NCBI GenBank assembly: GCA_001792305.1 | Contig: MGGH01000022.1 | Span: 15,916 to 61,508 of the forward strand | Length of the DNA stretch: 45,593 nt | Direction: 5' to 3' | Source: Candidatus Woesebacteria bacterium RIFCSPHIGHO2_01_FULL_39_23 | GTDB taxonomy: Bacteria > Patescibacteriota > Microgenomatia > UBA8517 | Part shown: positions 16,220 through 24,334 of the stretch, one piece after another | Position numbering within the stretch: the stretch's first letter is position 1 | How the letters are laid out: each line of letters opens with the position of its first letter | Program-made: the position numbers and the translations under genes | Notes under the pieces: generated by a model | Database searches by the model: none | What the model saw: the letters and a program-made list of their open reading frames with translations, nothing else | What the model was told of the DNA's origin: nothing

Positions 16220-18376
16220 TCAATTAAGCGTAAGTACAATCTGAGGAATTTGAGAAGAATTACCCTCACCTGACGTGTAGTCGCCGCCGTCTGTGGATGT
16301 CGAATTAATTCTAAAACTATAAACCCCGTCACCAGTTATGTAACTTCCTATATTAACCTCGTACCATATACCTTTTTTTACCCTTCCCAAACTACCGAGA
16401 AAAGTTCCGGCAGAAGGCGCTGTATTCCAAGTCACAGAAGATTGACCCCAGTTGGTATCTGAAGAATAGAAATATCCTCCAATATTAGAACTCCCGACAC
16501 TATAAAGCCTCAATTTTGCGCTGATAACTTGGCTGCCGTTAACTCCCGTTATGTTAAATTTCACCAGGAAGTTTTTAACAGGACTATTATCAACTTCCAA
16601 TGTTGCAAGTGAACCGTAATTAGCGGAAGGATTTGCTTTATAAATTGAGGCATCGTCTGTTGGATTAAAAATCAAAGGTGAAGGAGTAGGAGTTGGTGTT
16701 GGTGTTGGAGTTGGTGTCGGTGTTAGTGTTGGTGTTACGGTGGGGGTAGGAGTCAACGTTGGCGTCGGACTTGGAGTTGGAGTTTCAACGGGCGTAGGTG
16801 TTGGACTCGGAGTGGGTGTTGGACTCGGTGTAGGAGAAGGAGCTGAACAGTCTTTGACTACACTATAATTATCAATCAACACCCCATTCGCATTATAGAA
16901 TTGGTAAGTAATATCAGATGTAGTTGCCGTAATAAGCATTGCCCCGCGATCCTCGTTATAACGCACGATAGAAGTGGCTTCAGGCGGCAAAGTTCCCAGA
17001 TTATCAAACGTATATAAAGATGCCCCTCCTGCTCCGTTTACAAAATAAGGAATTCCATTAACATCAATGCGTTCATAAAGATGGTCATGCCCGTTTAAAA
17101 CTACATCAGCACCCCAAGATGCAAATGGCCAGCGCATGGTGGTGGTGGAGCCATGACGACCTGATGAGTAGGGTGGGTGATGGAAATAAACCACATCATA
17201 GCAGGAGTTGGATGCGACCAGCTTGGTTTGCAACCAGTTTGCCTGAATCGAACTTATGCTCCTACCGTCGGGTTCTCCGGTATCACTATCTATGGCATAT
17301 AAATGGACCAAGCCCAGATCGACATCATAATAGCGTTCGTTATTGGGTAAGGTGAAGTAGTCGAAATACGCACCCGTACAACCTAGGATGTCACAGGTAA
17401 TTGTGTGCCAATCGTGATTCCCTAATGATGGCCAAAAACGGTTGATTGCACTACCTAAGCCAAAAGACCCTTGATAATTTCCAATATACTGACTGTAGTA
17501 TTTCCCGATATTTGCGTCAATCGTTGTGGCTTCACCATCCGGATAATTGTTGTCGCCGGTTGTAATCACATGGTCCGGATTCCAAGAATTTACAAGATTT
17601 GCGACTCGAGCTTCATTGGCATCGTCTGTACCAAAATCACCGATTACGGCAAAGCGTATTGTTCCTTCGGGGAAGGGTGTAGGAGAGGGGGTTGGAGTAG
17701 GAGTAAAAGTGGGGGTCGGAGTGGGGGTCGGAATGCCGCTGGGTAAAAAACTTATGACAAGCAGGGGGGCATTGGAAGCTTCCCCGTTATACGATTCAGC
17801 AGTTCTTCTTCCTGTTCCTTCAATCGTGATAACCAAAGAGTTACCGCTGATCCAGCCGGGTCTATTAACTATTTCTTGGATAATACCACCTAAATCTGGA
17901 GTAATCTTTTTTTCACTGATTACTGTCCAAGGCGGTATGTTATCCCAAGATATGGATGTATTAGTTACGGGACGAGAGGAGATATTTGTAGTTTGATTTA
18001 CGAATGTTACAGGGTTATCAGAGCTTTCACCCCTGATTGTTACATATGTCGAGCCGCTTTGTGACTCGTCAACCTCAAACTCTATATAGGCACTGGTAAT
18101 AATTGCTCCCTGCGGAATTTGCAGATTATTAAAGCGCATTCCTACCAATTGAAGTACAGAACCCTCAGCCCCCAACTCCAAATCGCTACTAGAAAGGCCC
18201 ACAGAGCCGCTACCAATCGCCTCTTCCGCATCGTCAGATGATGAATTCACACGGCTTGAGATTGTTGTGGGATCTGGAGTTTGAGAAAGGATTTTCGAAG
18301 GGCGGAGGAAAACAAAATAAAGTAGTATCAGTAAAGGTAAGAAAACAAATTTTGATTTAAGCGAAAATGTTTTCAC
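16220..18376 (-). CDS. Secreted metallophosphoesterase between two DNRLRE-type domains
   Basis: A 718-residue protein. It has an N-terminal membrane anchor or signal (residues 12-31), a first DNRLRE-like beta-sandwich (about 40-210), a Pro-Thr linker, a calcineurin-like phosphoesterase (about 240-505), a longer Pro-Thr/Ser linker (about 512-580) and a second DNRLRE-like domain to the end (about 583-718, [16 protein letters not shown]). Metal-binding motifs are complete: GDFGTD, GDNNYP, GNHDWH, HHPPYS and NGHDHLYER, as in purple acid phosphatase relatives. It would act on phosphate esters outside the cell. The DNRLRE domains probably bind surface or glycan. It is flanked by the dispersed repeat pair. 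Confidence 0.85.
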   Translation of the reverse strand: MKTFSLKSKFVFLPLLILLYFVFLRPSKILSQTPDPTTISSRVNSSSDDAEEAIGSGSVGLSSSDLELGAEGSVLQLVGMRFNNLQIPQGAIITSAYIEFEVDESQSGSTYVTIRGESSDNPVTFVNQTTNISSRPVTNTSISWDNIPPWTVISEKKITPDLGGIIQEIVNRPGWISGNSLVITIEGTGRRTAESYNGEASNAPLLVISFLPSGIPTPTPTPTFTPTPTPSPTPFPEGTIRFAVIGDFGTDDANEARVANLVNSWNPDHVITTGDNNYPDGEATTIDANIGKYYSQYIGNYQGSFGLGSAINRFWPSLGNHDWHTITCDILGCTGAYFDYFTLPNNERYYDVDLGLVHLYAIDSDTGEPDGRSISSIQANWLQTKLVASNSCYDVVYFHHPPYSSGRHGSTTTMRWPFASWGADVVLNGHDHLYERIDVNGIPYFVNGAGGASLYTFDNLGTLPPEATSIVRYNEDRGAMLITATTSDITYQFYNANGVLIDNYSVVKDCSAPSPTPSPTPTPSPTPTPVETPTPSPTPTLTPTPTVTPTLTPTPTPTPTPTPTPSPLIFNPTDDASIYKANPSANYGSLATLEVDNSPVKNFLVKFNITGVNGSQVISAKLRLYSVGSSNIGGYFYSSDTNWGQSSVTWNTAPSAGTFLGSLGRVKKGIWYEVNIGSYITGDGVYSFRINSTSTDGGDYTSGEGNSSQIPQIVLTLN

Positions 18377-18544
18377 AACTAGAGCAATTTTAGGGCGTTA
18401 ATATACAATTAGCAATGAGACGTTGTACTTATAATATCCGACACTAACCGATACCCCCTAAACTGAACCAGTTATTTCATATATTATTTAGGGTATGCCG
18501 GGTATCGCTAGCGAGATCAAGCAGTCACCCACACAATGTTTAAC

Positions 18545-18569
18545 ATTCGTATTTTTTAAAAATACGAAT
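18545..18569. repeat. 25-nt palindrome
   Basis: ATTCGTATTTTT and AAAAATACGAAT form 12 perfect pairs around a single central T. It is 19 nt from the second copy of the dispersed repeat. No loop is available, so it is more likely a dimeric protein-binding site or cruciform than an RNA terminator hairpin. Confidence 0.6.
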
Positions 18570-18587
18570 AAACATGCTCATAACTCT

Positions 18588-18650
18588 ATTCTACCAAAAG
18601 TTCAAAAAAGAAGAGTATTACCAGCCAGTACTCCCCGCGCCTGAAAATAG
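18588..18650. repeat. About 63-nt dispersed repeat, copy 2
   Basis: Same orientation as the copy at 16018-16079, about 2.57 kb away. The outer blocks are nearly identical and the middle (about 18608-18620) has diverged with a 1-nt length difference, so a coding role conserved in both copies is unlikely. It also carries TGGTAGAAT on the leftward strand. Confidence 0.7.
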
Positions 18651-18696
18651 TATACTGTGAGGTTTCGAGGCTGTTTTAACGGTCTTTAAGAACGCT

Positions 18697-18705
18697 TGTT
18701 ATAAT
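18697..18705 (+). promoter_or_regulatory. Extended -10 promoter for the DsrE-like gene
   Basis: TGTTATAAT is a perfect TGnTATAAT. The ATG follows 11 nt downstream, so the transcript would have almost no leader, and no Shine-Dalgarno is visible before that ATG. This agrees with leaderless translation. Confidence 0.6.
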
Positions 18706-18716
18706 AGTAACACTAT

Positions 18717-19040
18717 ATGAAACTTGGCATTATTCTTTCAACCAACAGTGGAGAAACTAACTGGAATGCTTTAAGACTTGCAAACTTAGCTTTATCCAAA
18801 GGTGATACCGTCTCTATTTTTCTTGTCAGTGAGGGTGTGGAGTACCAACAGTCAAGTTCTCCCAAGTTTAATATCAAAGAACAAGTTGAAAAGTTTTTGT
18901 CATCCGACAAGGCAAAGATTCTCGCCTGTGGTACATGCCTCGCAATCCGCAAACAAGAGAGTGACCAAGAATGTCCTGAAGGTAGACTTGAAGATTTTTA
19001 CGATTTGGTTGCTGAAAATGATAAGGTGCTTACCTTTTGA
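18717..19040 (+). CDS. DsrE/DsrF-like small sulfur-relay family protein
   Basis: A 107-residue protein with MKLGIILSTNSGETNWNALRLANLAL and a second strand TVSIFLVSEGVEY, the alpha/beta start of DsrE-like folds. A later ILACGTCLAIR places two Cys (about residues 71 and 74) in the usual active-site position for persulfide handling. A C-terminal Cys-containing segment (QECPEG) follows. Family members bind or transfer sulfur. The partner here is unknown. It overlaps the next gene by 23 nt. Confidence 0.78.
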   Translation: MKLGIILSTNSGETNWNALRLANLALSKGDTVSIFLVSEGVEYQQSSSPKFNIKEQVEKFLSSDKAKILACGTCLAIRKQESDQECPEGRLEDFYDLVAENDKVLTF

Positions 19041-19725
19041 AAAGGATAAACCTATAAAAAAGATATTACTGATTGCCATTTTTTTATTCACTTTGTTACT
19101 AACACCATCTGCAACCTTTGCTCAGGGCATGATGGGTAACTGGACGAGTTCACCATCATCCGTGACCTCTGACGACCACACTGCTCGTGAAGAAATTGAA
19201 GGAAAAGAAATCTGGGATAAACTCCAAACAAAACAGCTTGAATGTAAGAATCTTACAGATGAGAACTACGGTTCATTAGGTGAATACTACATGGGACAGA
19301 TGATGGGAAACTCACACGCGGCAATGAATACGATGATGGAGCGGATGATGGGCAAGGAGGGTGAAGAACAAATGCACATTGTTATGGGAAAAAGACTAAG
19401 TGGTTGTGATACTTCTGCTCAACTTCCGCAGAATGGAGTAGGTTTTATACCGATGATGTGGATGATGGGAGGAGGTGGTAATCCTATGATGGGAAGTTTA
19501 GGTATTAATCCGATGGGTTCCTTTGGATGGGGTTTTGGCTTGACTTTTATGATTCTGTTCTGGGGTCTTGTTATTCTAGCCATTGTCGCCTTGGTTAAAT
19601 GGGTTGCAAGTAAAGGGAAGAGCCAAACACAAGAGAAATCCGCCTTAGATATCCTCAAAGAGCGCTATGTTAAAGGCGAGATCGACAAAAAAGAGTTTGA
19701 ACAGATGAAAAAGGAACTCGCCTAA
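19018..19725 (+). CDS. Met-rich secreted or membrane protein with SHOCT motif
   Basis: From ATG 19018 the 235-residue product has a signal-type helix (KKILLIAIFLFTLLLTPSATFAQ), an extracytoplasmic Met-rich region (MGQMMGNSHAAMNTMMERMM and a later MMWMMGGGGNPMMG), a transmembrane helix (about 178-197) and a C-terminal SHOCT motif (LKERYVKGEIDKKEFEQMKKEL). Met clusters often bind copper or silver outside the cell, so a metal-handling role is possible. ATG 19018 lies inside the DsrE-like gene. A better-placed AAAAGGA precedes ATA at 19054, which would give MKKILLI. Confidence 0.75.
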   Translation: MIRCLPFEKDKPIKKILLIAIFLFTLLLTPSATFAQGMMGNWTSSPSSVTSDDHTAREEIEGKEIWDKLQTKQLECKNLTDENYGSLGEYYMGQMMGNSHAAMNTMMERMMGKEGEEQMHIVMGKRLSGCDTSAQLPQNGVGFIPMMWMMGGGGNPMMGSLGINPMGSFGWGFGLTFMILFWGLVILAIVALVKWVASKGKSQTQEKSALDILKERYVKGEIDKKEFEQMKKELA

Positions 19726-19745
19726 GTGCTTTCCCGTACCTGAAC

Positions 19746-20375
19746 TTACGGCTGCTTACCTTTCCAGATCCAAATCATAGCTTCCTTGAAAATAACGATC
19801 CACCAGAACAGCCAAAATACCCACGGAAAAAGCCACCAAACCCAGATCCACCACACCCACCAAATAAGCCAAAACTGCCAGGCCAGGAAAAGCCATGGGA
19901 TGAACCAAAAAACAGGTACCCAGAACCACCAAGGCCAAGGCCAGCCAAATCCCCAGAATTTAAACCGTGCCCATTGCCACCCTACAAAAACCCACACAAA
20001 AATCCACAAGACTCCAGCCAAGAAGCCCGTCACCCACCACCACGACAGCCAGTTACTCACTCTCGCGTCACCCTGATAATCTTTTGCTTTACTCTCCAAG
20101 TTGCTAACTTTATTTGGCAAATCCTGCAACTTCAAGAGCTCTTCTTCCAAAATATTCTGCGTCTCTTTTGTTGGTGGTACTTCTCCCTCTGGTTTTTGGT
20201 TGATAACTGTAGTTGACTGCGTAGGTTGGGGTAGTGGACTATGTATTCCCTGAAGTTCCATCTGACCGAATTCAGTTTTTATTTCCGCAGTTTGTCCCCA
20301 TACTTCACTTCCAAAAAAAGCTACAGTAAATAGCAATATCCCTACTAGACTAGTCATCCAAGCAAATTTTGTCAT
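19746..20375 (-). CDS. Extremely tryptophan-rich membrane protein
   Basis: A 209-residue protein. It has a signal-type helix (residues 1-28), a Pro/Gln/Thr-rich stretch, a short coiled-coil helix (about 72-98, ILEEELLKLQDLPNKVSNLE) and a membrane part from 107 on. Between residues 109 and 204 there are 31 Trp in 96 positions, with Phe filling much of the rest. A GGGAGGGGG ribosome site precedes ATG 20375. The complementary strand also has an open frame in this CCA-rich DNA, but it is His/Gln-rich, lacks start signals and is a shadow. No family recognised. Confidence 0.75.
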   Translation of the reverse strand: MTKFAWMTSLVGILLFTVAFFGSEVWGQTAEIKTEFGQMELQGIHSPLPQPTQSTTVINQKPEGEVPPTKETQNILEEELLKLQDLPNKVSNLESKAKDYQGDARVSNWLSWWWVTGFLAGVLWIFVWVFVGWQWARFKFWGFGWPWPWWFWVPVFWFIPWLFLAWQFWLIWWVWWIWVWWLFPWVFWLFWWIVIFKEAMIWIWKGKQP

Positions 20376-20478
20376 TTTTTTCGCCCCCTCCCTTGGTTGA
20401 GGGAAGTATAAACTTCTCCGGCAAAAAATGCTAGAGTTTTTCTAAAAGGTCAATCCGCCCTTTTTGGGCTTCCGAATA

Positions 20479-21072
20479 TCATCTTGTTTTTTTAAATATT
20501 CCCCATTCATGATGGTCCTCAATCATTTCCAGTCCAAACTCCGGAAGTTTCGCGTATCCTTTTTTCGCTTCCTCCCACAAAAGATCATCGGCCACCCAGT
20601 AGCCACCTATTTTTACTTTGGGGACCCACAAATTCAGTTCAGCTGTAATTGTTTCGATATTGTGTGCTGAATCCTGATGTAAAATATCAATCACATTGTC
20701 TGCAATCAAAAAGCCCGCATCCTGGCTTCGCATTCTAATTAGGCTACAAAAATCATCGACCTCGTTAACTCGAATAGCGTGAGTGCATTTTCTGTAAACT
20801 TCGATGTAGTTTATTTTCGACCAGTATTCATTATTCTCAGGTGAGTTTGTTCCTTCGAGTGATGCTTCTTTCCTCCAAGCGTCGATGCCCAGCGCAAATC
20901 CCGTTCCCTTTTGTTTGTGAGCAAGCGCCATTGGGATAAAACTTCGGCCTCCAAAAACCCCTAACTCACAAGTGATTTGTGAATTACTCTCAATAACCAA
21001 ATCAAAAAGCCGCTGCGCTTTTTTTGGTGTACACCAACCAGGAAGAGACTCAACTATTTTGCCCAATTTCAT
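20479..21072 (-). CDS. Class I SAM-dependent methyltransferase-like protein
   Basis: A 197-residue protein with the SAM-binding motif I in CELGVFGGRSF (about residues 35-45), then GIDAW at the second strand and DILHQDSAHN in the place of the motif III/IV region (ILHQDSAHNIETITAELN). This layout matches Methyltransf_24-type enzymes, often found with glycan or small-molecule genes. Substrate unknown. It stands alone between unrelated genes, leftward. Confidence 0.75.
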   Translation of the reverse strand: MKLGKIVESLPGWCTPKKAQRLFDLVIESNSQITCELGVFGGRSFIPMALAHKQKGTGFALGIDAWRKEASLEGTNSPENNEYWSKINYIEVYRKCTHAIRVNEVDDFCSLIRMRSQDAGFLIADNVIDILHQDSAHNIETITAELNLWVPKVKIGGYWVADDLLWEEAKKGYAKLPEFGLEMIEDHHEWGIFKKTR

Positions 21073-21339
21073 ATTCCCATTACCTATATTACTTCATCAA
21101 ATTCACCTTTCATCTTTTTCCGATTAAAAAACAGTCCTTCCCTTGACGGACCAAGCCAGAACCTGCTACCTCACGCTAAATCCGTAAATGGATTATAATT
21201 AACTTCCCACAAGCGATTCCCCTAAACCCGCTTCCTTCTGAAGAAACTGTCGCAACATCGATTTTTGAAACGTTACGCGATAGTCAGCAGGTTATACTAA
21301 AAACGTCTATGCTCACAGACTGGGGTGATTTCCAAGTTA

Positions 21340-21831
21340 CTACTCAATAATAACTTGATCTGTTACACCTTTTTCCCCAACTTGGAATTTTCCTTTCAAA
21401 GGTTTAATAACTTCCTTATTAAATATTTTTTGTTTTAGAATTTTCAGCACAGCCCGTGTGTCATCAATAATATCGTACCTATGAAGATAGCCAATTGGGA
21501 TCCATTTCAAGACCCCCTCTGAACAATCTGGTAACTTCTCTTTAGTATAAATTCCGTCGAAGTAAACAATTCTGTACCCTCTGGGCCAATAAGGACCACT
21601 GTCATATATAAAGTCTGCGACCATACGGAAATTCTTTACTTCGTTTTGACTAATTCCTGTTTCTTCAAACAATTCTCGAAGGGCGGCAATGGTAACATCT
21701 TCACCCCTTCCAATATGACCGCCAATTCCAGTCCACCTGTTTGGTGCAAATTTTGCACCGGCAAACCGTTTAAGAAGAACTATTTTTGTTCCACTTGGAT
21801 TAAGGAGTAAAACATTAGTATATTGATCCAT
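21340..21831 (-). CDS. Nudix hydrolase
   Basis: A 163-residue protein with a complete Nudix box GX5EX7REUXEEXGU, seen as GHIGRGE ... LRELFEETGI at about residues 38-60. The end of the protein (KGKFQVGEKGVTDQVIIE) adds a short extension. Such MutT-like enzymes clean oxidised or excess nucleotides or process nucleotide sugars. The substrate is not predictable. Start at ATG 21831. Confidence 0.9.
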   Translation of the reverse strand: MDQYTNVLLLNPSGTKIVLLKRFAGAKFAPNRWTGIGGHIGRGEDVTIAALRELFEETGISQNEVKNFRMVADFIYDSGPYWPRGYRIVYFDGIYTKEKLPDCSEGVLKWIPIGYLHRYDIIDDTRAVLKILKQKIFNKEVIKPLKGKFQVGEKGVTDQVIIE

Positions 21832-21886
21832 CTAGTAATTCTATCAAAAAATGTAGTTTTCTTAAGATTTCAAACACATGGGTTCA

Positions 21887-21909
21887 CTAAGTGGAATGAT
21901 TTTAGAACA
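21887..21909. repeat. 23-nt direct repeat, copy 1
   Basis: CTAAGTGGRATGATTTTAGAACA occurs here and at 22932-22954 with one difference. The pair lies in the same orientation on both sides of the membrane protein gene at 22216-22848. About 85 nt after each copy comes TTTGCAGTAT, also shared. Confidence 0.6.
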
Positions 21910-21989
21910 GCAAATTGGATGGAAATCGTTGAATTCCCCGATTATATTCTCAAAGAAACACAACAGTTGCTTGCTTCCTAAGCAATGCT

Positions 21990-22151
21990 TTATTTGCAGT
22001 ATCCTTTCGCAAGTAAGTCAGTGCTCACTTTGCACTTTATATTATTAGGGTCTCTACTATCACGCCTCCAGTTGCCTGTTTCAACTGCTCTTTGGCAACT
22101 GTCCATATCTTTGTATTTAGCTGAGGTAAAACAATTTTCAAGGCTATACAT
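21990..22151 (-). CDS. Possible small Cys-rich protein or remnant
   Basis: A leftward frame from ATG 22151 encodes 53 residues with four Cys (MYSLENCFTS..., ending KGYCK). It lacks a ribosome site, a signal peptide and any known motif. The frame is open further upstream to within 10 nt of the preceding gene's stop, in a different phase, so it could be the broken-off end of that gene's Cys-rich tail. Confidence 0.2.
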   Translation of the reverse strand: MYSLENCFTSAKYKDMDSCQRAVETGNWRRDSRDPNNIKCKVSTDLLAKGYCK

Positions 22152-22215
22152 AACGAGGTAATGATAAACTGACTTACAAAAACGACTTTTACACTGGGTG
22201 TGTTATGGCCTTAAT

Positions 22216-22848
22216 TCAATTACATGTACAGATTTTATAAGGGCCTCCCGCTGTTACATTGTCCATCTGTGCGTAAGTAGTGTCACTCGGGCAGCTACAT
22301 GAATCAGGAACAATCACCCCGGATGTTTTAATGCCGTTTTTCACAGAGTTACAGGGGGTTGCCATTTGAGCAGATGTAGCAAAACAGGTGGATTTTGGAA
22401 CCGTTCTTACCGTCGGATTTCCAATAGGATTAGGGCTTATTTTGGGCAATGTGATATATCCCATCTCAGATAGTATAAAGATAATAAATATACCCAGAAC
22501 AATTAGAATTGGAATTAATTGCATTATCTTAGATGGTTCTGATCTTACCTGTGCTGACTGATCACTTTCTTTCTTCTTTGTGTCATCTTCCAATCCACCA
22601 AATACAATGTAAAGAAAACCTCTCCAAATCCATTTTAACAACAAAAAATACAAAATCAGTGCTACTGCAATAAAGATAATATAGTTGGGATATAGGTCAA
22701 AAATGTCTTCCTGTATTAAGCTATTACAAACGACTATTCCTTTTCTTAATATAAATAGAGCTGCAATCAGTAACGGCAGTATTAAGAAAAATACTTTCGC
22801 CAACCTGTAATACCATTTTTGTTCTAAGGTTGATTTTTTTATTGCCAT
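22216..22848 (-). CDS. Membrane protein with Cys-rich extracytoplasmic tail
   Basis: A 210-residue protein. Three transmembrane helices are apparent (about 15-34, 54-76 and 110-130), with a charged loop (DDTKKKESDQSAQ) between the second and third. The last 75 residues are outside, with Cys at STCFATS, TPCNSV, DSCSC and ICTCN, so several disulfides are likely. No family recognised. It is flanked by the 23-nt direct repeats. Confidence 0.65.
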   Translation of the reverse strand: MAIKKSTLEQKWYYRLAKVFFLILPLLIAALFILRKGIVVCNSLIQEDIFDLYPNYIIFIAVALILYFLLLKWIWRGFLYIVFGGLEDDTKKKESDQSAQVRSEPSKIMQLIPILIVLGIFIIFILSEMGYITLPKISPNPIGNPTVRTVPKSTCFATSAQMATPCNSVKNGIKTSGVIVPDSCSCPSDTTYAQMDNVTAGGPYKICTCN

Positions 22849-22931
22849 AGCTATTGGTTACAGACAATTATTTTTTATATTATACACCAATAGAAAGGGA
22901 AGGTTTTGTCCTTCCCGTTCTATTCTGCTCG

Positions 22932-22954
22932 CTAAGTGGGATGATTTTAGAACA
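22932..22954. repeat. 23-nt direct repeat, copy 2
   Basis: Second copy of the repeat at 21887-21909, with G in place of A at the tenth base. It sits between the divergent membrane protein gene and the DUF1059 gene. Confidence 0.6.
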
Positions 22955-23058
22955 ATTCTACAAACTAATTTCTGATAATTTACACAATAACACAATGCCC
23001 GCATTTCTTGGACTCTTTCTTTGCAGTATAATCACAAGAGGATGGAGGTGATTCATAT

Positions 23059-23301
23059 ATGAAAACAATGACATGTAAACAATTATACGGACCATGTGAT
23101 GCGCTTATCCATGGTGCAACTGCTGAAGAAATGATGGAGAACAGTAAAAAACACGCGATGGAAATGGTTGCTAAGGGAGATAAAGTACATATTGACGCTA
23201 TGGAAGTTATGAAAAATCAACATATGAACATGAACCCTGAAGCAGTAAAACAATGGATGGAAAAGTTTCATGCAGACTTTGCTACACAGCCGAAAGATTA
23301 G
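23059..23301 (+). CDS. DUF1059 family small protein
   Basis: An 80-residue protein beginning MKTMTCKQLYGPCDALIHG, followed by ATAEEMMENSKKHAMEM, which matches the DUF1059 pattern (CxxLxGPCD, then a helix). A GGAGGTGATT ribosome site lies just before the ATG. The C-terminal part is Met-rich (KNQHMNMNPEAVKQWM). The two Cys may bind metal. Function unknown. Confidence 0.88.
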   Translation: MKTMTCKQLYGPCDALIHGATAEEMMENSKKHAMEMVAKGDKVHIDAMEVMKNQHMNMNPEAVKQWMEKFHADFATQPKD

Positions 23302-23331
23302 TAATTTCTTACAGATTTTAAGGCTAACTTG

Positions 23332-23403
23332 CTCCCCCGGTAGGACTCGAACCTACAACCTCGTCCTTAACAGGGACTCGCTCTACCATTGAGCTACAGG
23401 GGA
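23332..23403 (-). tRNA. tRNA-Asn (GTT)
   Basis: Leftward tRNA. The 7-bp acceptor (TCCCCTG with CGGGGGA) and the T arm GTAGG-TTCGAGT-CCTAC are intact, and the anticodon loop is CTGTTAA. The base of the anticodon stem shows one A/G mismatch. CCA is not encoded. It follows the Nudix-GNAT gene in the same direction. Confidence 0.93.
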
Positions 23404-23456
23404 TTGTAAAAGTGCAAGCTAGATTTTATCACTGAGCACAGCTTAAATCCAGCCCT

Positions 23457-24290
23457 TTATTTCTTTAAATTAAGAAGATAATGGTTTGTTTCGTGGAGCT
23501 TAAAACCAATCTTTTTATAAAGACTGTTTGCGGCAACTCTTCTGGGATTAGTAGTCAACTCAACTACCTCTACACCCTGGGATTTAGCCCATCTGATCAG
23601 ATCCAAAAGAATATTCTCGCCATATCCCTTACCCCTATATTTCTCGTCTACAATCATATCTTCGACAACTGCCTGTTTGCGAAGAAGGGTCTGCCGGGGA
23701 AATATCCAGCCCAAACCCACTAACTTACCTTCCTTTTCAATTTTGCTCACATATCCATTCAGCACTGCTTTATAAATATTTTGCTCATCAACAACAGCGT
23801 TGGGATCAAGTTGAAAAATTAACTTTTTTATCTTAACAAAATCCCAAACAAATTTTTGCTTTAAGAATTTTAAAACCTTTTGATTTGAATCAAACGCCAC
23901 TGTTCTTAAAGTTTTTAACCTTCTCCAAACAATATCCGAGTTTTCGTCATCGTTAAGTTTGGGTTCGCCGTCCAATTCGACTAAATAAGACAGGTTGGTT
24001 ACCGGGAACTTGTAAACCTTATAAAACGATGTCCCGGTAAAAGAACCCATTAAGGTATATTCTTTACACCCTACTCCCAACTCTTCTTTTACCTCTCTCA
24101 AAAGCGCTTTTTCAGGAGTTTCACCTTTCTGCAAAAATCCGCCAAAAACATCCCACTTGCCATAAAACGGTTCTTCTTTGAGTTTCCTTTTTCCTAAAAG
24201 AATTTTTTCGTCTTTAATTATAATTGCGTTTACTGTCACTTTGGGATTTTCGAACGAACAAAGAAGACAGTCACATTTTTTTAGACGCAT
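23457..24290 (-). CDS. Nudix hydrolase-GNAT acetyltransferase fusion
   Basis: A 277-residue two-domain protein. Residues 15-145 are a Nudix domain with an intact box at 51-73 (GFLQKGE ... LLREVKEELG). Residues 150-277 are a GNAT domain with the acetyl-CoA loop RGKGYG at 219-224 and the C-terminal ANSLYKKIGF at 254-263. The N-terminus has CDCLLC, a possible zinc site. It lies 45 nt downstream of rpoD in the same direction. The two activities might act on one nucleotide-linked substrate, which is inference. Confidence 0.88.
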   Translation of the reverse strand: MRLKKCDCLLCSFENPKVTVNAIIIKDEKILLGKRKLKEEPFYGKWDVFGGFLQKGETPEKALLREVKEELGVGCKEYTLMGSFTGTSFYKVYKFPVTNLSYLVELDGEPKLNDDENSDIVWRRLKTLRTVAFDSNQKVLKFLKQKFVWDFVKIKKLIFQLDPNAVVDEQNIYKAVLNGYVSKIEKEGKLVGLGWIFPRQTLLRKQAVVEDMIVDEKYRGKGYGENILLDLIRWAKSQGVEVVELTTNPRRVAANSLYKKIGFKLHETNHYLLNLKK

Positions 24291-24334
24291 GAAGGAAATT
24301 GTATTAACTTAACCAAAAATTAACAACCGCTAAA

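Larger units (their letters stand above)
18377..18716. other. 340-nt intergenic stretch with nested hairpins and a repeat
   Basis: No gene found. It contains an imperfect nested inverted repeat at about 18449-18508 (CGATACCC against GGGTATCG, CCCTAAA against TTTAGGG), a 25-nt palindrome at 18545-18569, the second copy of the dispersed repeat and an extended -10 promoter for the DsrE-like gene. The divergent start of the metallophosphoesterase is at its left end. Confidence 0.55.
21832..22215. other. 384-nt stretch without a firm gene
   Basis: It holds a 23-nt repeat (21887-21909) that recurs at 22932 and a leftward Cys-rich frame of 53 codons directly downstream of the membrane protein gene. 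Otherwise I see nothing. Confidence 0.5.

Noticed and set aside
16679-16850. Possible CRISPR or tandem repeat
   Set aside because: It is the Pro-Thr linker coding region of the phosphoesterase, with short irregular codon repeats and no spacers.
19786-20076. Rightward His/Gln/Pro-rich frame opposite the Trp-rich gene
   Set aside because: It is the antisense of TGG codons (CCA), has no ribosome site and no plausible protein composition. The leftward frame has a signal peptide and ribosome site.
22854-23051. 65-codon rightward frame
   Set aside because: It crosses the 23-nt repeat, has no ribosome site and ends next to the real DUF1059 ribosome site. Possibly a remnant, not a gene.
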